Positions 38,368 through 48,601 of a stretch of DNA of 64,000 bases are shown one piece after another. Position numbers and translations under genes: made by a program. The notes below the pieces were generated by a model that worked only from the letters and a program-made list of their open reading frames with translations, did no database searches and was not told the origin of the DNA. This DNA comes from Planctomycetota bacterium (GTDB taxonomy: Bacteria > Planctomycetota > Planctomycetia > Gemmatales > Gemmataceae), in the NCBI GenBank assembly GCA_021781415.1, contig JAJXWW010000041.1, positions 62,001 through 126,000 of the forward strand. The letters run 5' to 3'. The first letter of the stretch is position 1. The number at the start of each line of letters is the position of its first letter.

Positions 38368-39540
38368 TCAAATCGAATCGGTGGCGGGCGTTCTTCGCCG
38401 CCTCCACATCAGAGCGGCGAAAAGGATAAAAAGAGTCCCCACAAGCAAGGCAGGCCAAACTCTTCTTCTCGACACTAGACCGGCCATACCGGAAGGCGTA
38501 TCCCGCAACTGGGCATACGTCACGTTGCGATTCAATTCCTCCTGCGTGACAATTCGCTTTCCGCCATTTTTGTCCACCAGATACTGATCCGGTTCCTGGT
38601 AGTGCCTTACGAACGTACCGACCGGAAAGTCGATTTGAAACTCCGACGGCTCGAAGGAAGGATTGATCGTATAACTCGACACGGTTGTCGTCGAGCTTTC
38701 ATCGAGGGTCCCGCGCTCGGGAAATAAAAGGACGGCCTTCCAACGTGAGGGAATCCAGCCATTTTTTTTATCGTTTATGTAGGAAATATCCAGCTTGGAG
38801 ACGTCTTTGCCCCCCCGAGTAGTCCGGTTTGTATACCGCAAGATAATGTAGTCTCGGGCGGGATCAACCCAACAAGACTTCGTCCAACTGCTCCCAACAT
38901 TTTCCACAATTAGGCAGTCTTTGCCATCCACAACGCCCTTGCCAGCCGTGGTCCATCCTTGGGACGAAAACTGGCCCATGGTCGGATGAAAAGGACGATA
39001 GTTCATGAAGAGAGCATAAAGATAGCAAGTTTTTGCATCTGGATTCCTATCCGTCTTGACGTCTATAAAACCAAGGGGGAATAACTTTTCATCGGCGGAA
39101 TCACTGTAGAAAGTTTTTCCCAAGCTACCGTCGAAAACACTGAGGTAGGTCGATTCGAGAAATTCTTCCCTTTCAGGTGCCCACTGAGGCCCCTTGATGG
39201 TATAGCGCATTCGATCCCCCTCGAAGCTAAGAATACTCTGAACTTCAACGGTGGTGTCGCGGAAGGGTCCATTCCGAGCTTCCGCTTGGACGCCCGGCTC
39301 AAGCAAACGGCTTCGAAAGGAGTTCGCTTTGGCAGTTAGTGTTCCCTCGGCGAATGTTCGGGATTCCTCCATAACAAAATGGCCTGAACGCACACGCTCT
39401 TGCCGGTTTCTCCACGCCTGAATCACTTTATTAACAGTGTCCTTCTCCTCTTGTGCGGCGAGATTTCCAAAGGACGCGACCGAAAGCACGAGGATAGCCG
39501 CCGCTACAACGAACAAGGCCGTCCGAGAATAGCTTTTCAT
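38368..39540 (-). CDS. LolA-like exported protein with C-terminal anchor (cassette 2, gene 2)
   Basis: 390 residues. Signal peptide (FVVAAAILVLSVASFGNLAA), then NKVIQAWRNRQERVRSGHFV, matching the planctomycete sorting-like opening in the cassette 1 paralogue. A beta-rich body includes DCLIVENVGSSWTKSCWVDP and ISYINDKKNGWIPSRWKAVL. The C-terminus has a membrane helix (ALLVGTLFILFAALMW) and RRRR tail. ATG overlaps the DUF1573 stop (ATGA). Function unknown; membrane-anchored outside the cytoplasm by prediction. Confidence 0.75.
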   Translation of the reverse strand: MKSYSRTALFVVAAAILVLSVASFGNLAAQEEKDTVNKVIQAWRNRQERVRSGHFVMEESRTFAEGTLTAKANSFRSRLLEPGVQAEARNGPFRDTTVEVQSILSFEGDRMRYTIKGPQWAPEREEFLESTYLSVFDGSLGKTFYSDSADEKLFPLGFIDVKTDRNPDAKTCYLYALFMNYRPFHPTMGQFSSQGWTTAGKGVVDGKDCLIVENVGSSWTKSCWVDPARDYIILRYTNRTTRGGKDVSKLDISYINDKKNGWIPSRWKAVLLFPERGTLDESSTTTVSSYTINPSFEPSEFQIDFPVGTFVRHYQEPDQYLVDKNGGKRIVTQEELNRNVTYAQLRDTPSGMAGLVSRRRVWPALLVGTLFILFAALMWRRRRTPATDSI

Positions 39541-40682
39541 CGCGCTACTCCTTGTTCCGTCGAGGTGGATTCTTTGCCGACAATGCCGTGGTAAGTAACA
39601 GGTAGAAAGAACGCCAGCGGCGTATCCGGCGTTAAGTCGCTGCGCACCAAGAAACGAATTTGCGCAGGTTGTTGCCCGAGCCGAGAAGCCTTTTGCGTTA
39701 TGCGGAATGCTTTGGCTCCTTGTGGCGACGACTGGCACGGCTCAACATGGATCGTGTCGGCGGATGGGGCAATGCTGTCGACCGTAAACGGCTTGCCGCT
39801 TTTCGACCAGAGGGTAACGGTCTCGCCGCTCGTCTCGCCGAGGCGAACCGGTCCTAAGAAAACAGAGATTGGGGCGGGCCGAACGTCCCCGACTACGGTT
39901 CCGACTATCGGTAACTCAAACTCCGGCAAATGTTCGTCCGCACGGGCGTTCGGCTTCACCTTGACGCCAAACGCGAGGGAACCCAACGGTAAATTTTCTC
40001 GCGGAGCAACTTCCAGTTCGAAGGTCTTTGTATCGCCAGATGCTTTCACATGCACCAAAGCCAGTGCTGGATTGCATTTCGCATGGAGACTCACCAACGG
40101 CAGATGAGCTGTCACCCGAATTATTTTGGGCTGGAACGGATGACCGCGCACCAAACTTTCTCCGAAATCGAGTTGCGGTTCGGAGAAAGCCAATGCCTTG
40201 CGCACGCGCCCCCGAATCGTCCAGACGATCGGAGGGGCGGGACTGTTCGCAATGCGGGGGGCTACCTGAACCGCAAAATCCGCTACGGATTTCGCCTCGT
40301 TTCGCTGATTTTGTGCCGTTGGCGGAACCGCCTTTGTCGTCAAATCGAGAAGCAAGTGAATCGGGACGGTCTGCCCAGCAGGAATCACAAGAGTACGGGG
40401 TTCGATGGAAAGACAACTGCACGAAGCGGTGAACTCGCCGACGCGAACCTCTTCTGTGGTGTTGTTATGAACCGGCAAGTTCCAGGAAAAATCCCTGACT
40501 TCCCAGACCTCGCCGAAGTCGAGGGAAGACCCATCAACCGATAACCCCTGGTTCGCATCGCCAACATGTCTTGAAGCCATGCCGATGCGATAAGCGCCGA
40601 TACAAGCAACTACCAAAACTGTCAACGCTAGAGCCCTGTCGCGCCATACGGATTGTGGCGATGATTGGGATATGTTATCCAT
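39537..40682 (-). CDS. DUF1573 membrane-anchored protein (cassette 2, gene 1)
   Basis: 381 residues. An N-terminal helix (ALALTVLVVACIGAYRIGM) is followed by the DUF1573 domain: LDFGEVWEVRDFSWNLPVHN, then VRVGEFTASCSCLSIEP. Two further beta-sandwich segments follow (LDFGESLVRGHPFQPKI, VFLGPVRLGETSGETVTL). It is paralogous along its length to the 29254-30363 gene. The start is the Met of MDNISQ. An 11-copy heptamer tandem repeat lies 60 bases upstream of the start. Confidence 0.8.
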   Translation of the reverse strand: MDNISQSSPQSVWRDRALALTVLVVACIGAYRIGMASRHVGDANQGLSVDGSSLDFGEVWEVRDFSWNLPVHNNTTEEVRVGEFTASCSCLSIEPRTLVIPAGQTVPIHLLLDLTTKAVPPTAQNQRNEAKSVADFAVQVAPRIANSPAPPIVWTIRGRVRKALAFSEPQLDFGESLVRGHPFQPKIIRVTAHLPLVSLHAKCNPALALVHVKASGDTKTFELEVAPRENLPLGSLAFGVKVKPNARADEHLPEFELPIVGTVVGDVRPAPISVFLGPVRLGETSGETVTLWSKSGKPFTVDSIAPSADTIHVEPCQSSPQGAKAFRITQKASRLGQQPAQIRFLVRSDLTPDTPLAFFLPVTYHGIVGKESTSTEQGVAR

Positions 40683-40742
40683 CGTCCTGCCCTCCCGCTG
40701 TTGCATTTGAAAAGGTGTATATCACATTTACCTCTCCCTTAA

Positions 40743-40819
40743 GATGAGGGATGAGGGATGAGGGATGAGGGATGAGGGATGAGGGATGAGGGATGAGGGA
40801 TGAGGGATGAGGGATGAGG
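40743..40819. repeat. Heptamer tandem repeat, 11 perfect copies
   Basis: GATGAGG repeated 11 times without a mismatch (77 bases), in the space upstream of the cassette 2 DUF1573 gene. Perfect identity suggests recent slippage. It is not in a gene. Confidence 0.95.
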
Positions 40820-40970
40820 TTAGCACAAAACTTTTTTCTTGTCAAGACCATTTTTTCATTTTTTTCTCTTTTTTCGTCACGGGGGGTTCGTCGACTGGTG
40901 ACGGTTGGAACCACCCGGCAGGTAACGCAGCGGGTTCGTCAGGAACAGTAGATCAAGATCGGAATGCGGG

Positions 40971-42080
40971 TTACGCAGGTGGCAGAGTGGGACGATCGAG
41001 GCGGAAGTCGTCCAACGCAATCGTCGGCTTCTCGCCGAGAAGCAATTCTTTCATCAACAGCGCCGTGGCCGGGGATAGTTGCAGACCGGCGCGAAAGTGA
41101 CCGGCGGCGACGAACAGATTGTCCACACCCGGTACGACGCCGAGAAACGGTTTGCCGTCGGGGCTGCCGGGGCGCAGGCCGGCCCAACAGCGTTCGACTT
41201 CGGCGCGGGCCAATTCGGACACAAGAGAGGTAGCAAAAGTAAGCAGATCGGCAATGGAGGAAGCCGTCGTCTGCGGAACGAAACCGGCGTCCTCCTCGGT
41301 GGAGCCGACCAGGATGCGACCGTCGCCGCGCGGCACGAGATAGCGTTTGCCGCGCAGCAACAGCGGCCAAGCGGCGCTCGCTCCGAGGTTCAGCAACGCA
41401 ATCTGTCCGCGGATGGGACGGATGCCGGGACGAAAGCCGAGCGGTTGCAAGAGCGCCTCGGACCATGCCCCGGCGGCGACGAGATAGCGCTCCGCCGTCA
41501 ACCGGCCTTGCGACGTCTCGACCGCCTCGATGCGGTTGCCGGAGCGGATCAGGCGTTGCACCGGACAATGGGTAATAGCGCGAACACCGAGTGCCGCGCA
41601 CGCCGCCTTCAACGCTTGGAGGTGGCGCGGATTGCGGACTTGCGCCATGCCGGGAAGAAAGAGCGCGCGTTCGACGGACGGAGCGAGATACGGATACAGG
41701 CGATGCAATTCATCTCTTTTATACTCGCGGCAAGCGACGCCTTCGCCCCGCCATTCGTCGGACGATGTCTCGCCGGAGTCGAGAAATAGTTCGAGTCCGC
41801 CGCAGACGCGGTAGCCGTTGTCGATGCCCGTTTGTTCGCGCAGCTTTTGCGACAGATCGGGATAGAGGGCGATGCTTTGCGCATGGAGTCGTTCGTAAGG
41901 GGTGCGTGCGTGCGCGAGATCGGCGGGAGCGAGAATGCCCGCGCCGGCCCACGACGCCTGTTGGCCGAGATCCCCTTGGTCCACCAGGGTGACGCGCGCG
42001 CCGGCCTCCGCCGCAAACCAAGCCGTCGTCAGTCCGATAACGCCGCCACCGAGAATCAGTACGTCCGCCGCATCTGTCAT
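40971..42080 (-). CDS. thiO: Glycine oxidase ThiO
   Basis: 369 residues. The FAD-binding loop is VLILGGGVIGLTTAWFAAEA, and DAO-family motifs follow (QQASWAGAGILAP, VRNPRHLQALKAACAALGVR, GDGRILVGSTEEDAGF, AGHFRAGLQLSPATALL). ThiO oxidises glycine to iminoglycine for the thiazole half of thiamine. It lies downstream of thiC on the same strand with an R2 repeat between them. No thiG, thiS or thiE is in the window. Confidence 0.88.
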   Translation of the reverse strand: MTDAADVLILGGGVIGLTTAWFAAEAGARVTLVDQGDLGQQASWAGAGILAPADLAHARTPYERLHAQSIALYPDLSQKLREQTGIDNGYRVCGGLELFLDSGETSSDEWRGEGVACREYKRDELHRLYPYLAPSVERALFLPGMAQVRNPRHLQALKAACAALGVRAITHCPVQRLIRSGNRIEAVETSQGRLTAERYLVAAGAWSEALLQPLGFRPGIRPIRGQIALLNLGASAAWPLLLRGKRYLVPRGDGRILVGSTEEDAGFVPQTTASSIADLLTFATSLVSELARAEVERCWAGLRPGSPDGKPFLGVVPGVDNLFVAAGHFRAGLQLSPATALLMKELLLGEKPTIALDDFRLDRPTLPPA

Positions 42081-42145
42081 GGTGGTTAGTATAGCGAGCC
42101 CATCCGTCTCGGCGAACCGGCCACGCCTCGCAATACCGCGCTACT

Positions 42146-42190
42146 CCCCTCTCCTCTGAGTACAGGGGAGAGGGGCCGGGGGTGAGGGGG
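42146..42190. repeat. R2 palindromic repeat, single copy
   Basis: CCCCTCTCCTCTGAGTACAG and GGGAGAGGGG pair around GAGTACA-type centre. It sits in the gap between thiC and thiO. Confidence 0.85.
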
Positions 42191-42201
42191 TCATTCTTCT
42201 C

Positions 42202-43662
<1,461 letters not shown>

Positions 43663-43715
43663 ATACCTGAGTTCGATTGTACCCCGCCCCCCGCCGCTCG
43701 GCCACAAGCGCAGGG

Positions 43716-43742
43716 CGAACGCGCTCCGCTGGAGCGGCTAAC
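43716..43742. repeat. Partial R1 repeat arm
   Basis: GAACGCGCTCCGCTGGAGCG and GCTAAC resemble the right arm of R1; the left arm is absent. Upstream of the thiC riboswitch. Confidence 0.55.
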
Positions 43743-43920
43743 TGAAGCATCCATTTCTCCTCGTTCCGAAACTCCGTTCTGGGAATACCCTCCAAGAAGC
43801 GCCGTTTCGCCATCGTATCAAAGGCTAACCGTATACTTTGGCATGATTCATCGCGTTGCCCTTCATCAAGACGACCCTACCATCGTCTGACCTCTGCTGT
43901 TGTTAAGTGCAGCAATTGGA

Positions 43921-44583
43921 TCAGGCAGGATCCGTCACCGTAGCCGCATCCAAAATTTTAATGTATAAGTCGATCGAGAGGTATATCATTCGATTAATAA
44001 CGGCAATATCCTCGGCAGTCCTGGCTTCCGCAGAGATGATCGAGATTAGATCGGTTGCGTGAGTTGTGTCAGCCTCAGCGTGACCGGTAAGAAAATAAAG
44101 TCCCTTACCATCAAGCGATAGCGTCTTATTGATTATATTGGCGATATTTCCTCCGACTTTCGCGCCTAGCGACTCAAGCGTGAACATCCAGCCAAACAGC
44201 CCAACAGGATTTAAGTGGCAAGCATAGAGATATTCCAGACCAAGCATCTGCAAGCACGGATCAGAAGGCATCGACTCGGCTATTTGAGATTCTGACATAC
44301 CTAGATCGCGTAAATCTGAGGAAGCCCAAACGTCGTGGCCGAGTTCCTCCTCCGCGTGTCGGAATAGATACGCCGCCATCTTGGGGTGTGACAGAACGAG
44401 GCGCGAAGCAGCCATGCCAATAACTTGTGAACTGTGGCGTGCATAATGGTACACGTCTATCATGTAGGCGCAATACTGATGGCGCGTTGCCGTGCCTTCA
44501 GCGAAAGCACATGGAAGCGGCGATTTCAATAACCGCTCAGAAATTAATTGCTGCATCGAGAGAAGATCCATAGGTTTCCTCAC
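43921..44583 (-). CDS. Heme-oxygenase-like diiron oxidase candidate
   Basis: 220 residues, all-helical by appearance. A ligand set typical of heme-oxygenase-like diiron oxidases (UndA, BesC, SznF group) is visible: E80-x2-H83 (HAEEELGHDVW), E137 (FTLESLG), and H168-x3-D172-x2-H175 (GHAEADTTHATD). Such enzymes use O2 for decarboxylation, desaturation, N-oxidation or C-C cleavage of carboxylic or amino acid-type substrates. The GTG start overlaps the stop of the FeeM-like gene (GTGA), so the pair is probably one pathway; an ATG four codons later is also possible. Alternative: a TenA-type thiaminase, suggested by nearby thiC, but the metal-ligand set argues against it. Confidence 0.65.
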   Translation of the reverse strand: MRKPMDLLSMQQLISERLLKSPLPCAFAEGTATRHQYCAYMIDVYHYARHSSQVIGMAASRLVLSHPKMAAYLFRHAEEELGHDVWASSDLRDLGMSESQIAESMPSDPCLQMLGLEYLYACHLNPVGLFGWMFTLESLGAKVGGNIANIINKTLSLDGKGLYFLTGHAEADTTHATDLISIISAEARTAEDIAVINRMIYLSIDLYIKILDAATVTDPA

Positions 44584-45230
44584 TCAAAATCCAGATCGGG
44601 ATGTATTATGTCCACAATTTGTTCACGCAGGGGCATATTATCGGAGCGCCAAAGCTCGAAGGGGGCCGAAACTGATACCAGCATCGTGATGTGACGAGTC
44701 GGCACGGGGAAATCATGAACAAACTCTCCTTCAGTTCCCAAAGGCCTAAACGTCAAGAAATCGTAAATCGGCCTTGCCCATGGAGGTGTCGCACAAATCA
44801 TCGATGATATTTGCTGACGGACACACCAGCGCCAGGCAGCTTTGAAGAGCCCAAACATTGCATTCATCGAGTTTGGGCCTTTCACAACACTTAGGCGCGA
44901 TAACTGTGATGTTGGCTGTTCGGTTGGCTTCAGAAGTGATTCGAAGTTGACAAATTTGGCAAGCTCTAGTGGTCCTTTACGGCCATCTTGTACACGCATG
45001 GTAGCAATCCAACCGTTCGTTTGTCCGCATGCGAGGAGTGTGAACGCGCGATCTGATGTGTCGAGTTCATCGGTCCAGGTTTTCGGTGCCTCGCTGAAGC
45101 CAGGTACGCGAGAAAATCCCTCTGCACGCAAGCGGGTAACATGATACCAATCTTCGGGCGTCTTGGCTCTGATGACTCGAATTCCTTCAAGGCTGATTTT
45201 CGCAAATCGGTTGTAACGAGCGTCAATCAT
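44580..45230 (-). CDS. FeeM-like N-acyl amino acid synthase
   Basis: 216 residues, GNAT-like fold. The core RVIRAKTPEDWYHVTRLRAE, LLACGQTNGWIATMRVQDG, ELAKFVNFESLLKP and QLSRLSVVKGPNSMNAMFGL resembles the FeeM/autoinducer-synthase branch of acyltransferases, which join a fatty acyl group (usually from acyl carrier protein) to an amino acid. The next gene on the transcript is a predicted diiron oxidase, suggesting modification of the N-acyl product. The amino acid and chain length cannot be read from sequence. Confidence 0.7.
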   Translation of the reverse strand: MIDARYNRFAKISLEGIRVIRAKTPEDWYHVTRLRAEGFSRVPGFSEAPKTWTDELDTSDRAFTLLACGQTNGWIATMRVQDGRKGPLELAKFVNFESLLKPTEQPTSQLSRLSVVKGPNSMNAMFGLFKAAWRWCVRQQISSMICATPPWARPIYDFLTFRPLGTEGEFVHDFPVPTRHITMLVSVSAPFELWRSDNMPLREQIVDIIHPDLDFE

Positions 45231-45719
45231 AGCGATTTTCCACTGTTGCCCGAGGAAGCTCGATCATCCATCGCAAAGTCGCCGAACGAAGGGCGTTCCA
45301 TCTGCCATACTATCTGGTCGAAAAACGAATCAGCGTCCTGACGGGCAAGGGGAATAGATCGATGTTGGTCTAACCCTCTAGATCAAACACCGACGCCCGT
45401 CTTTCGGACTTTGGAACCCAACTGTCCCTCAAATACTCCTTATGTATTACGTCAAATCCTCCATCAATGCAAGACCCGCCTTGACAAAATTTACTAATCG
45501 CTCTATCTAAACCAACTTCTCCACACCAAACTTACCAAAACATCCCTTCTCCATGCTCCCAAACTCTGTATCGCCTTCCTTCTTGCTCTGAAACACCGAT
45601 GTGAGCTCAACGATCTCGTGGGGCAAGGCGGAGATAACGTCAACGTGCATCCACGCACAAAGCGTCCAGATCCACGCGTTGCGTCGAGTCGCATCGGCGG
45701 CTCGATCGGCGCGCCATTA
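45231..45719. other. Intergenic region, A/T-richer, no gene recognised
   Basis: 489 bases between the FeeM-like gene and hicA. The part from about 45380 to 45560 is clearly richer in A/T than its surroundings and has no long frame on either strand. The promoter of the FeeM-like pair should lie in the first part. Confidence 0.5.
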
Positions 45720-45932
45720 TCAAGCCTGCTCGAACGCTGCCCAATCCAGACCCAGCTGGCGGATAGCGGCACGCAGCGTTCCCAATCGCAAATCCCGTCC
45801 GCCACGATCGGGTAGTACCGTCGAGCGGCATACGGCTGGGTTGGTCCATTTTCGGTGCGATCCACCACTGCGTCGTGGCACCTCTTGGCATCCCAAGGCA
45901 TTCAGCTTGCGTGCCGCTTCACGGTAGGTCAT
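45720..45932 (-). CDS. hicA: HicA-family mRNA interferase toxin
   Basis: 70 residues: MTYREAARKLNALGCQEV, then PRRSGGSHRKWTNPA with the catalytic His at residue 26, and RDLRLGTLRAAIRQLGLDWA. This is the full dsRBD-like HicA fold, at the usual length. It is expected to bind and cleave mRNA when free of HicB. The ATG overlaps the hicB stop (ATGA). The order is antitoxin first. Confidence 0.85.
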   Translation of the reverse strand: MTYREAARKLNALGCQEVPRRSGGSHRKWTNPAVCRSTVLPDRGGRDLRLGTLRAAIRQLGLDWAAFEQA

Positions 45933-46174
45933 GGTGTCTCTACCAAAGCATCCGACCAGACTACTTCGCCACTGTTCGGTAAAGTCACCGTCGTCGGCAG
46001 TGTGCGCCCCTCATCCGCGTACAATTCGACAACCGCCACGAGCGCATCGCGGGCATTGGCGAACGCCTCGGCTAATGTATCCCCTTCCGTCACCAGCTCG
46101 GGCAACGCCGGTGAGGTAACTGTGAAACCGCCTTCGGGCTGAGGGCTGAACAGCAGAGGAACCCGGAATAGCAC
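45929..46174 (-). CDS. hicB: HicB-family antitoxin
   Basis: 81 residues. LFRVPLLFSPQPEGGFTVTS, PALPELVTEGDTLAEAFANA and RDALVAVVELYADEGR form the HicB domain. A GTG start is used, nine bases after GGAGG. The family usually starts M-S-V-x-F-R-V-P; here an ATG lies two codons upstream in a different frame (ATGTCTCCGTG), so a two-base change may have forced the GTG start. No C-terminal DNA-binding domain. Neutralises HicA. Confidence 0.8.
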   Translation of the reverse strand: MLFRVPLLFSPQPEGGFTVTSPALPELVTEGDTLAEAFANARDALVAVVELYADEGRTLPTTVTLPNSGEVVWSDALVETP

Positions 46175-46359
46175 GGAGACATCCCTCCTTTCAAAGTAAA
46201 CGCCATCCCGGACGTAGGATCGCAAGGCATATATGAGCCGTCGAGTCCGTTCGGCCGGGTAAGAGAACCGCATCGCCCCGCACACAACTCAAGCCTTCCC
46301 AGTCCTCCCTCGCGGAACGCAGTAGACTTCGTTTTCATTCTACGCCGGGAGTTGACATT

Positions 46360-46610
46360 TCAGCGTTCGGTTCGGCGGCGCGTGTTCTCTTTCGTATCCT
46401 CGACCGCGTCTGATCTCGGGGCCGGGGCACCGCGAAGGAGTCCTTCCGTACTCAGGTCTTCATCGATATCCGGCCAATCGATGCCGTAACCTCCGCCGGC
46501 GATGCGCCAGTTGTTGCGCTCCGCCCGTCCCCGAATGACACGCTTAAGGTGTCTTTCGTGATCTTCACGCCGCCGACACGCTCGTCGGCCGTTGGTGCAA
46601 TGATGCCCAT
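46360..46610 (-). pseudogene. DUF2442 protein with internal deletion
   Basis: A gene begins MGIIAPTADERVGGVKITKD and TLSVSFGDGR, the N-terminal half of DUF2442. The DNA then jumps to AGCGCAACAACTGGCGC, which in another frame reads RNNWRIAGGGYGIDWPDIDE and DLSTEGLLRGAPAP, the C-terminal half. About 20 codons between the two halves (the segment usually reading PLAWYPRLLxATPxQ) are missing and the frame is changed, so no complete protein results. Such proteins often pair with DUF4160, whose remnant is just upstream. Confidence 0.6.
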
Positions 46611-46719
46611 GCCAGCCCTCCAAAAATGCCGCTTGATGTTGACTCACCAAGCGTTGAATCCGCCGCAGTTCTTTGGGCGAGAAACCGAAATTCCGCGCGA
46701 GGGCGACCGGTTCGCAAAA
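46591..46719 (-). pseudogene. DUF4160 C-terminal remnant
   Basis: The frame reads EPVALARNFGFSPKELRRIQ and RLVSQHQAAFLEGWHGH, matching the C-terminal half of DUF4160 proteins (partner of DUF2442). The N-terminal half is absent and replaced by a palindromic insertion (R5 with extra flanking arms). It overlaps the DUF2442 start, as expected for the coupled pair. Confidence 0.5.
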
Positions 46720-46803
46720 CTTCCCGAATGCGGTTTCTGGTATTTCGTAGGGTGGGTCGAAGCGCAGCGAGACCCACCCTACACCACCCCTCATTCGGGA
46801 AGT
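46719..46803. repeat. Nested palindrome containing an R5 unit
   Basis: The outer arms ACTTCCCGAATG (46719-46730) and CATTCGGGAAGT (46792-46803) are perfect complements. Inside them lies an R5 unit at 46747-46782 (GTAGGGTGGGTCGAAGC and its complement). The whole element sits at the point where the DUF4160 gene is broken. Confidence 0.85.
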
Positions 46804-47084
46804 TATTCCGAACCAAATCCTAAGCCGCTTCGTTGGCGCGCCAATCGGGGTGGATCTGGGCATCCGTGGTCCGTGGTCATTCTACCACCTCAAACTCCGC
46901 TTGGGAACCAGATATAATCTTTCTCGGTTTGCCGCGCGTTGCCGCATCCGAACGCGCTCCGCTGACGCGGCGAGCCGTAGGATGGGGGAGGAGACCCTGT
47001 TCGCAGCGGAATGGCTTGCGATAATGGCCTGCATTGGGGACGATTTGCGTTTGCCTCTCTCTCACACCACCGGAGGATGCCGAC

Positions 47085-48575
47085 ATGGCCACTGCGACGC
47101 TGCAAAAATCACACGCCCACAAGCCGACAGAGGTGAAGAATCAACAACTGTTCATCGGCGGGAAATGGCGCGACAGCGCCTCGGGCAAGACGTTTGCGAC
47201 CCTCAACCCCGCCACGGGAGAGACCATTTGCCGGGTGGCCGAGGGCGATAAGGCCGACGTCGATCTCGCCGTCGCGGCCGCCCGCAAGGCGTTCGAGGAA
47301 GGGCCGTGGCCGAAGATGAACGCTTCCGAACGCGGACGGCTGCTGAACAAACTCGCCGATTTGATTGAGTCCCATAAAGAAGAGTTAGCCGCCCTCGAAT
47401 CTCTCGATAACGGCAAACCACTCCGCGATTCGTTGGCCGCCGATTTGCCTTTGGTCGTGAAGTGCTATCGCTACTACGCCGGGTGGGCCGACAAGATCCA
47501 CGGCAAGACCATTCCCGTCGAGGGGCCGTTCTTCTGCTACACCCGGCACGAACCGATCGGCGTGGTCGGGCAGATCATACCGTGGAACTTCCCCTTGTTG
47601 ATGCAGGCGTGGAAATGGGGGCCGGCGCTGGCCACCGGCTGTACCATCGTTCTGAAACCGGCGGAGCAGACGCCGCTGACCGCTTTGCGCGTCGCTCAGC
47701 TGGCGCAGGAAGCGGGCTTTCCCGATGGTGTCATCAACGTCGTGCCGGGCTATGGTCCGACCGCCGGCGCGGCCATCAGCGAACACATGGACGTGGACAA
47801 GGTTGCCTTCACCGGCGAGGGTTCGACCGGACAGATCATCATGACCGCCGCGGCCAAGAGCAATCTGAAGCGCGTCAGCCTGGAGTTGGGCGGCAAGAGT
47901 CCGAACATCGTTTTCGCCGACGCCGACCTCGACGCCGCCGTGGAGGGGGCGTACTTCGGGCTGTTCTTCAATCAAGGACAATGCTGTTGCGCCGGTAGCC
48001 GTCTGTTCGTCGAAGAGAAGGTTCACGATCGCTTCGTCGAGAAAGTGCTGCAAAAGGCCAAGGCGCAGAAGGTCGGCGATCCGTTCGATCCGGAGACGAC
48101 GCAGGGGCCACAAGTCTCGCAGGAGCAGTGCGACCGCATCATGGGCTATATCGACGCCGGGAAGCAGGAAGGGGCGAAGCTGTTGACCGGAGGCCGACGG
48201 CTGGGCGAGCGCGGCTACTTCATCGAGCCGACCGTGTTCGGCGAGGTCAAGGACGACATGAAGATAGCCCGCGAGGAAATCTTCGGGCCGGTGATGAACA
48301 TTCTGAAGTTCAAGGACGTGGACGAGGTGGTGCGGCGGGGAAATCGGACGTTCTACGGTTTGGCCGCCGCCGTGTGGACGCGCGACATCACCAAGGCGCA
48401 TCGGCTGGCCAACGGTCTCCGCGCCGGCACCGTCTGGATCAATTGTTACGACGTGTTCGACAGCGCCGCTCCGTTCGGCGGGTTCAAGATGAGCGGCTTC
48501 GGCCGGGAACTCGGCGAGTATGCCCTGGAGTTGTACTCGGAAGTGAAAACGGTTTACGTTAATCTGGGCGAATGA
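47085..48575 (+). CDS. Aldehyde dehydrogenase
   Basis: 496 residues, full ALDH superfamily length. Oxidises an aldehyde to the acid with NAD(P)+. Catalytic residues are C301 (the middle of three Cys in [10 protein letters not shown]), E267 in [10 protein letters not shown], and N169 in IIPWNFPL. The cofactor loop reads FTGEGSTGQ instead of the usual FTGSTEVG, a minor variation. The close likeness to ALDH1/ALDH2-type enzymes ([14 protein letters not shown]) suggests a general aliphatic or betaine-type aldehyde substrate. CGGAGGA precedes the ATG. The gene ends before a clear intrinsic terminator. Confidence 0.93.
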   Translation: MATATLQKSHAHKPTEVKNQQLFIGGKWRDSASGKTFATLNPATGETICRVAEGDKADVDLAVAAARKAFEEGPWPKMNASERGRLLNKLADLIESHKEELAALESLDNGKPLRDSLAADLPLVVKCYRYYAGWADKIHGKTIPVEGPFFCYTRHEPIGVVGQIIPWNFPLLMQAWKWGPALATGCTIVLKPAEQTPLTALRVAQLAQEAGFPDGVINVVPGYGPTAGAAISEHMDVDKVAFTGEGSTGQIIMTAAAKSNLKRVSLELGGKSPNIVFADADLDAAVEGAYFGLFFNQGQCCCAGSRLFVEEKVHDRFVEKVLQKAKAQKVGDPFDPETTQGPQVSQEQCDRIMGYIDAGKQEGAKLLTGGRRLGERGYFIEPTVFGEVKDDMKIAREEIFGPVMNILKFKDVDEVVRRGNRTFYGLAAAVWTRDITKAHRLANGLRAGTVWINCYDVFDSAAPFGGFKMSGFGRELGEYALELYSEVKTVYVNLGE

Positions 48576-48601
48576 GGGAAAGTCGGCGCGTCGAAAGCGT
48601 T

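Noticed and set aside
40743..40819. Heptamer array as CRISPR or coding repeat
   Set aside because: The units are contiguous with no spacers; the translated frame is short and lies between genes.
43921..44583. Naming this gene tenA because thiC and thiO are close
   Set aside because: It lies upstream of the thiC riboswitch, overlaps the FeeM-like gene instead, and has a diiron-type ligand set.
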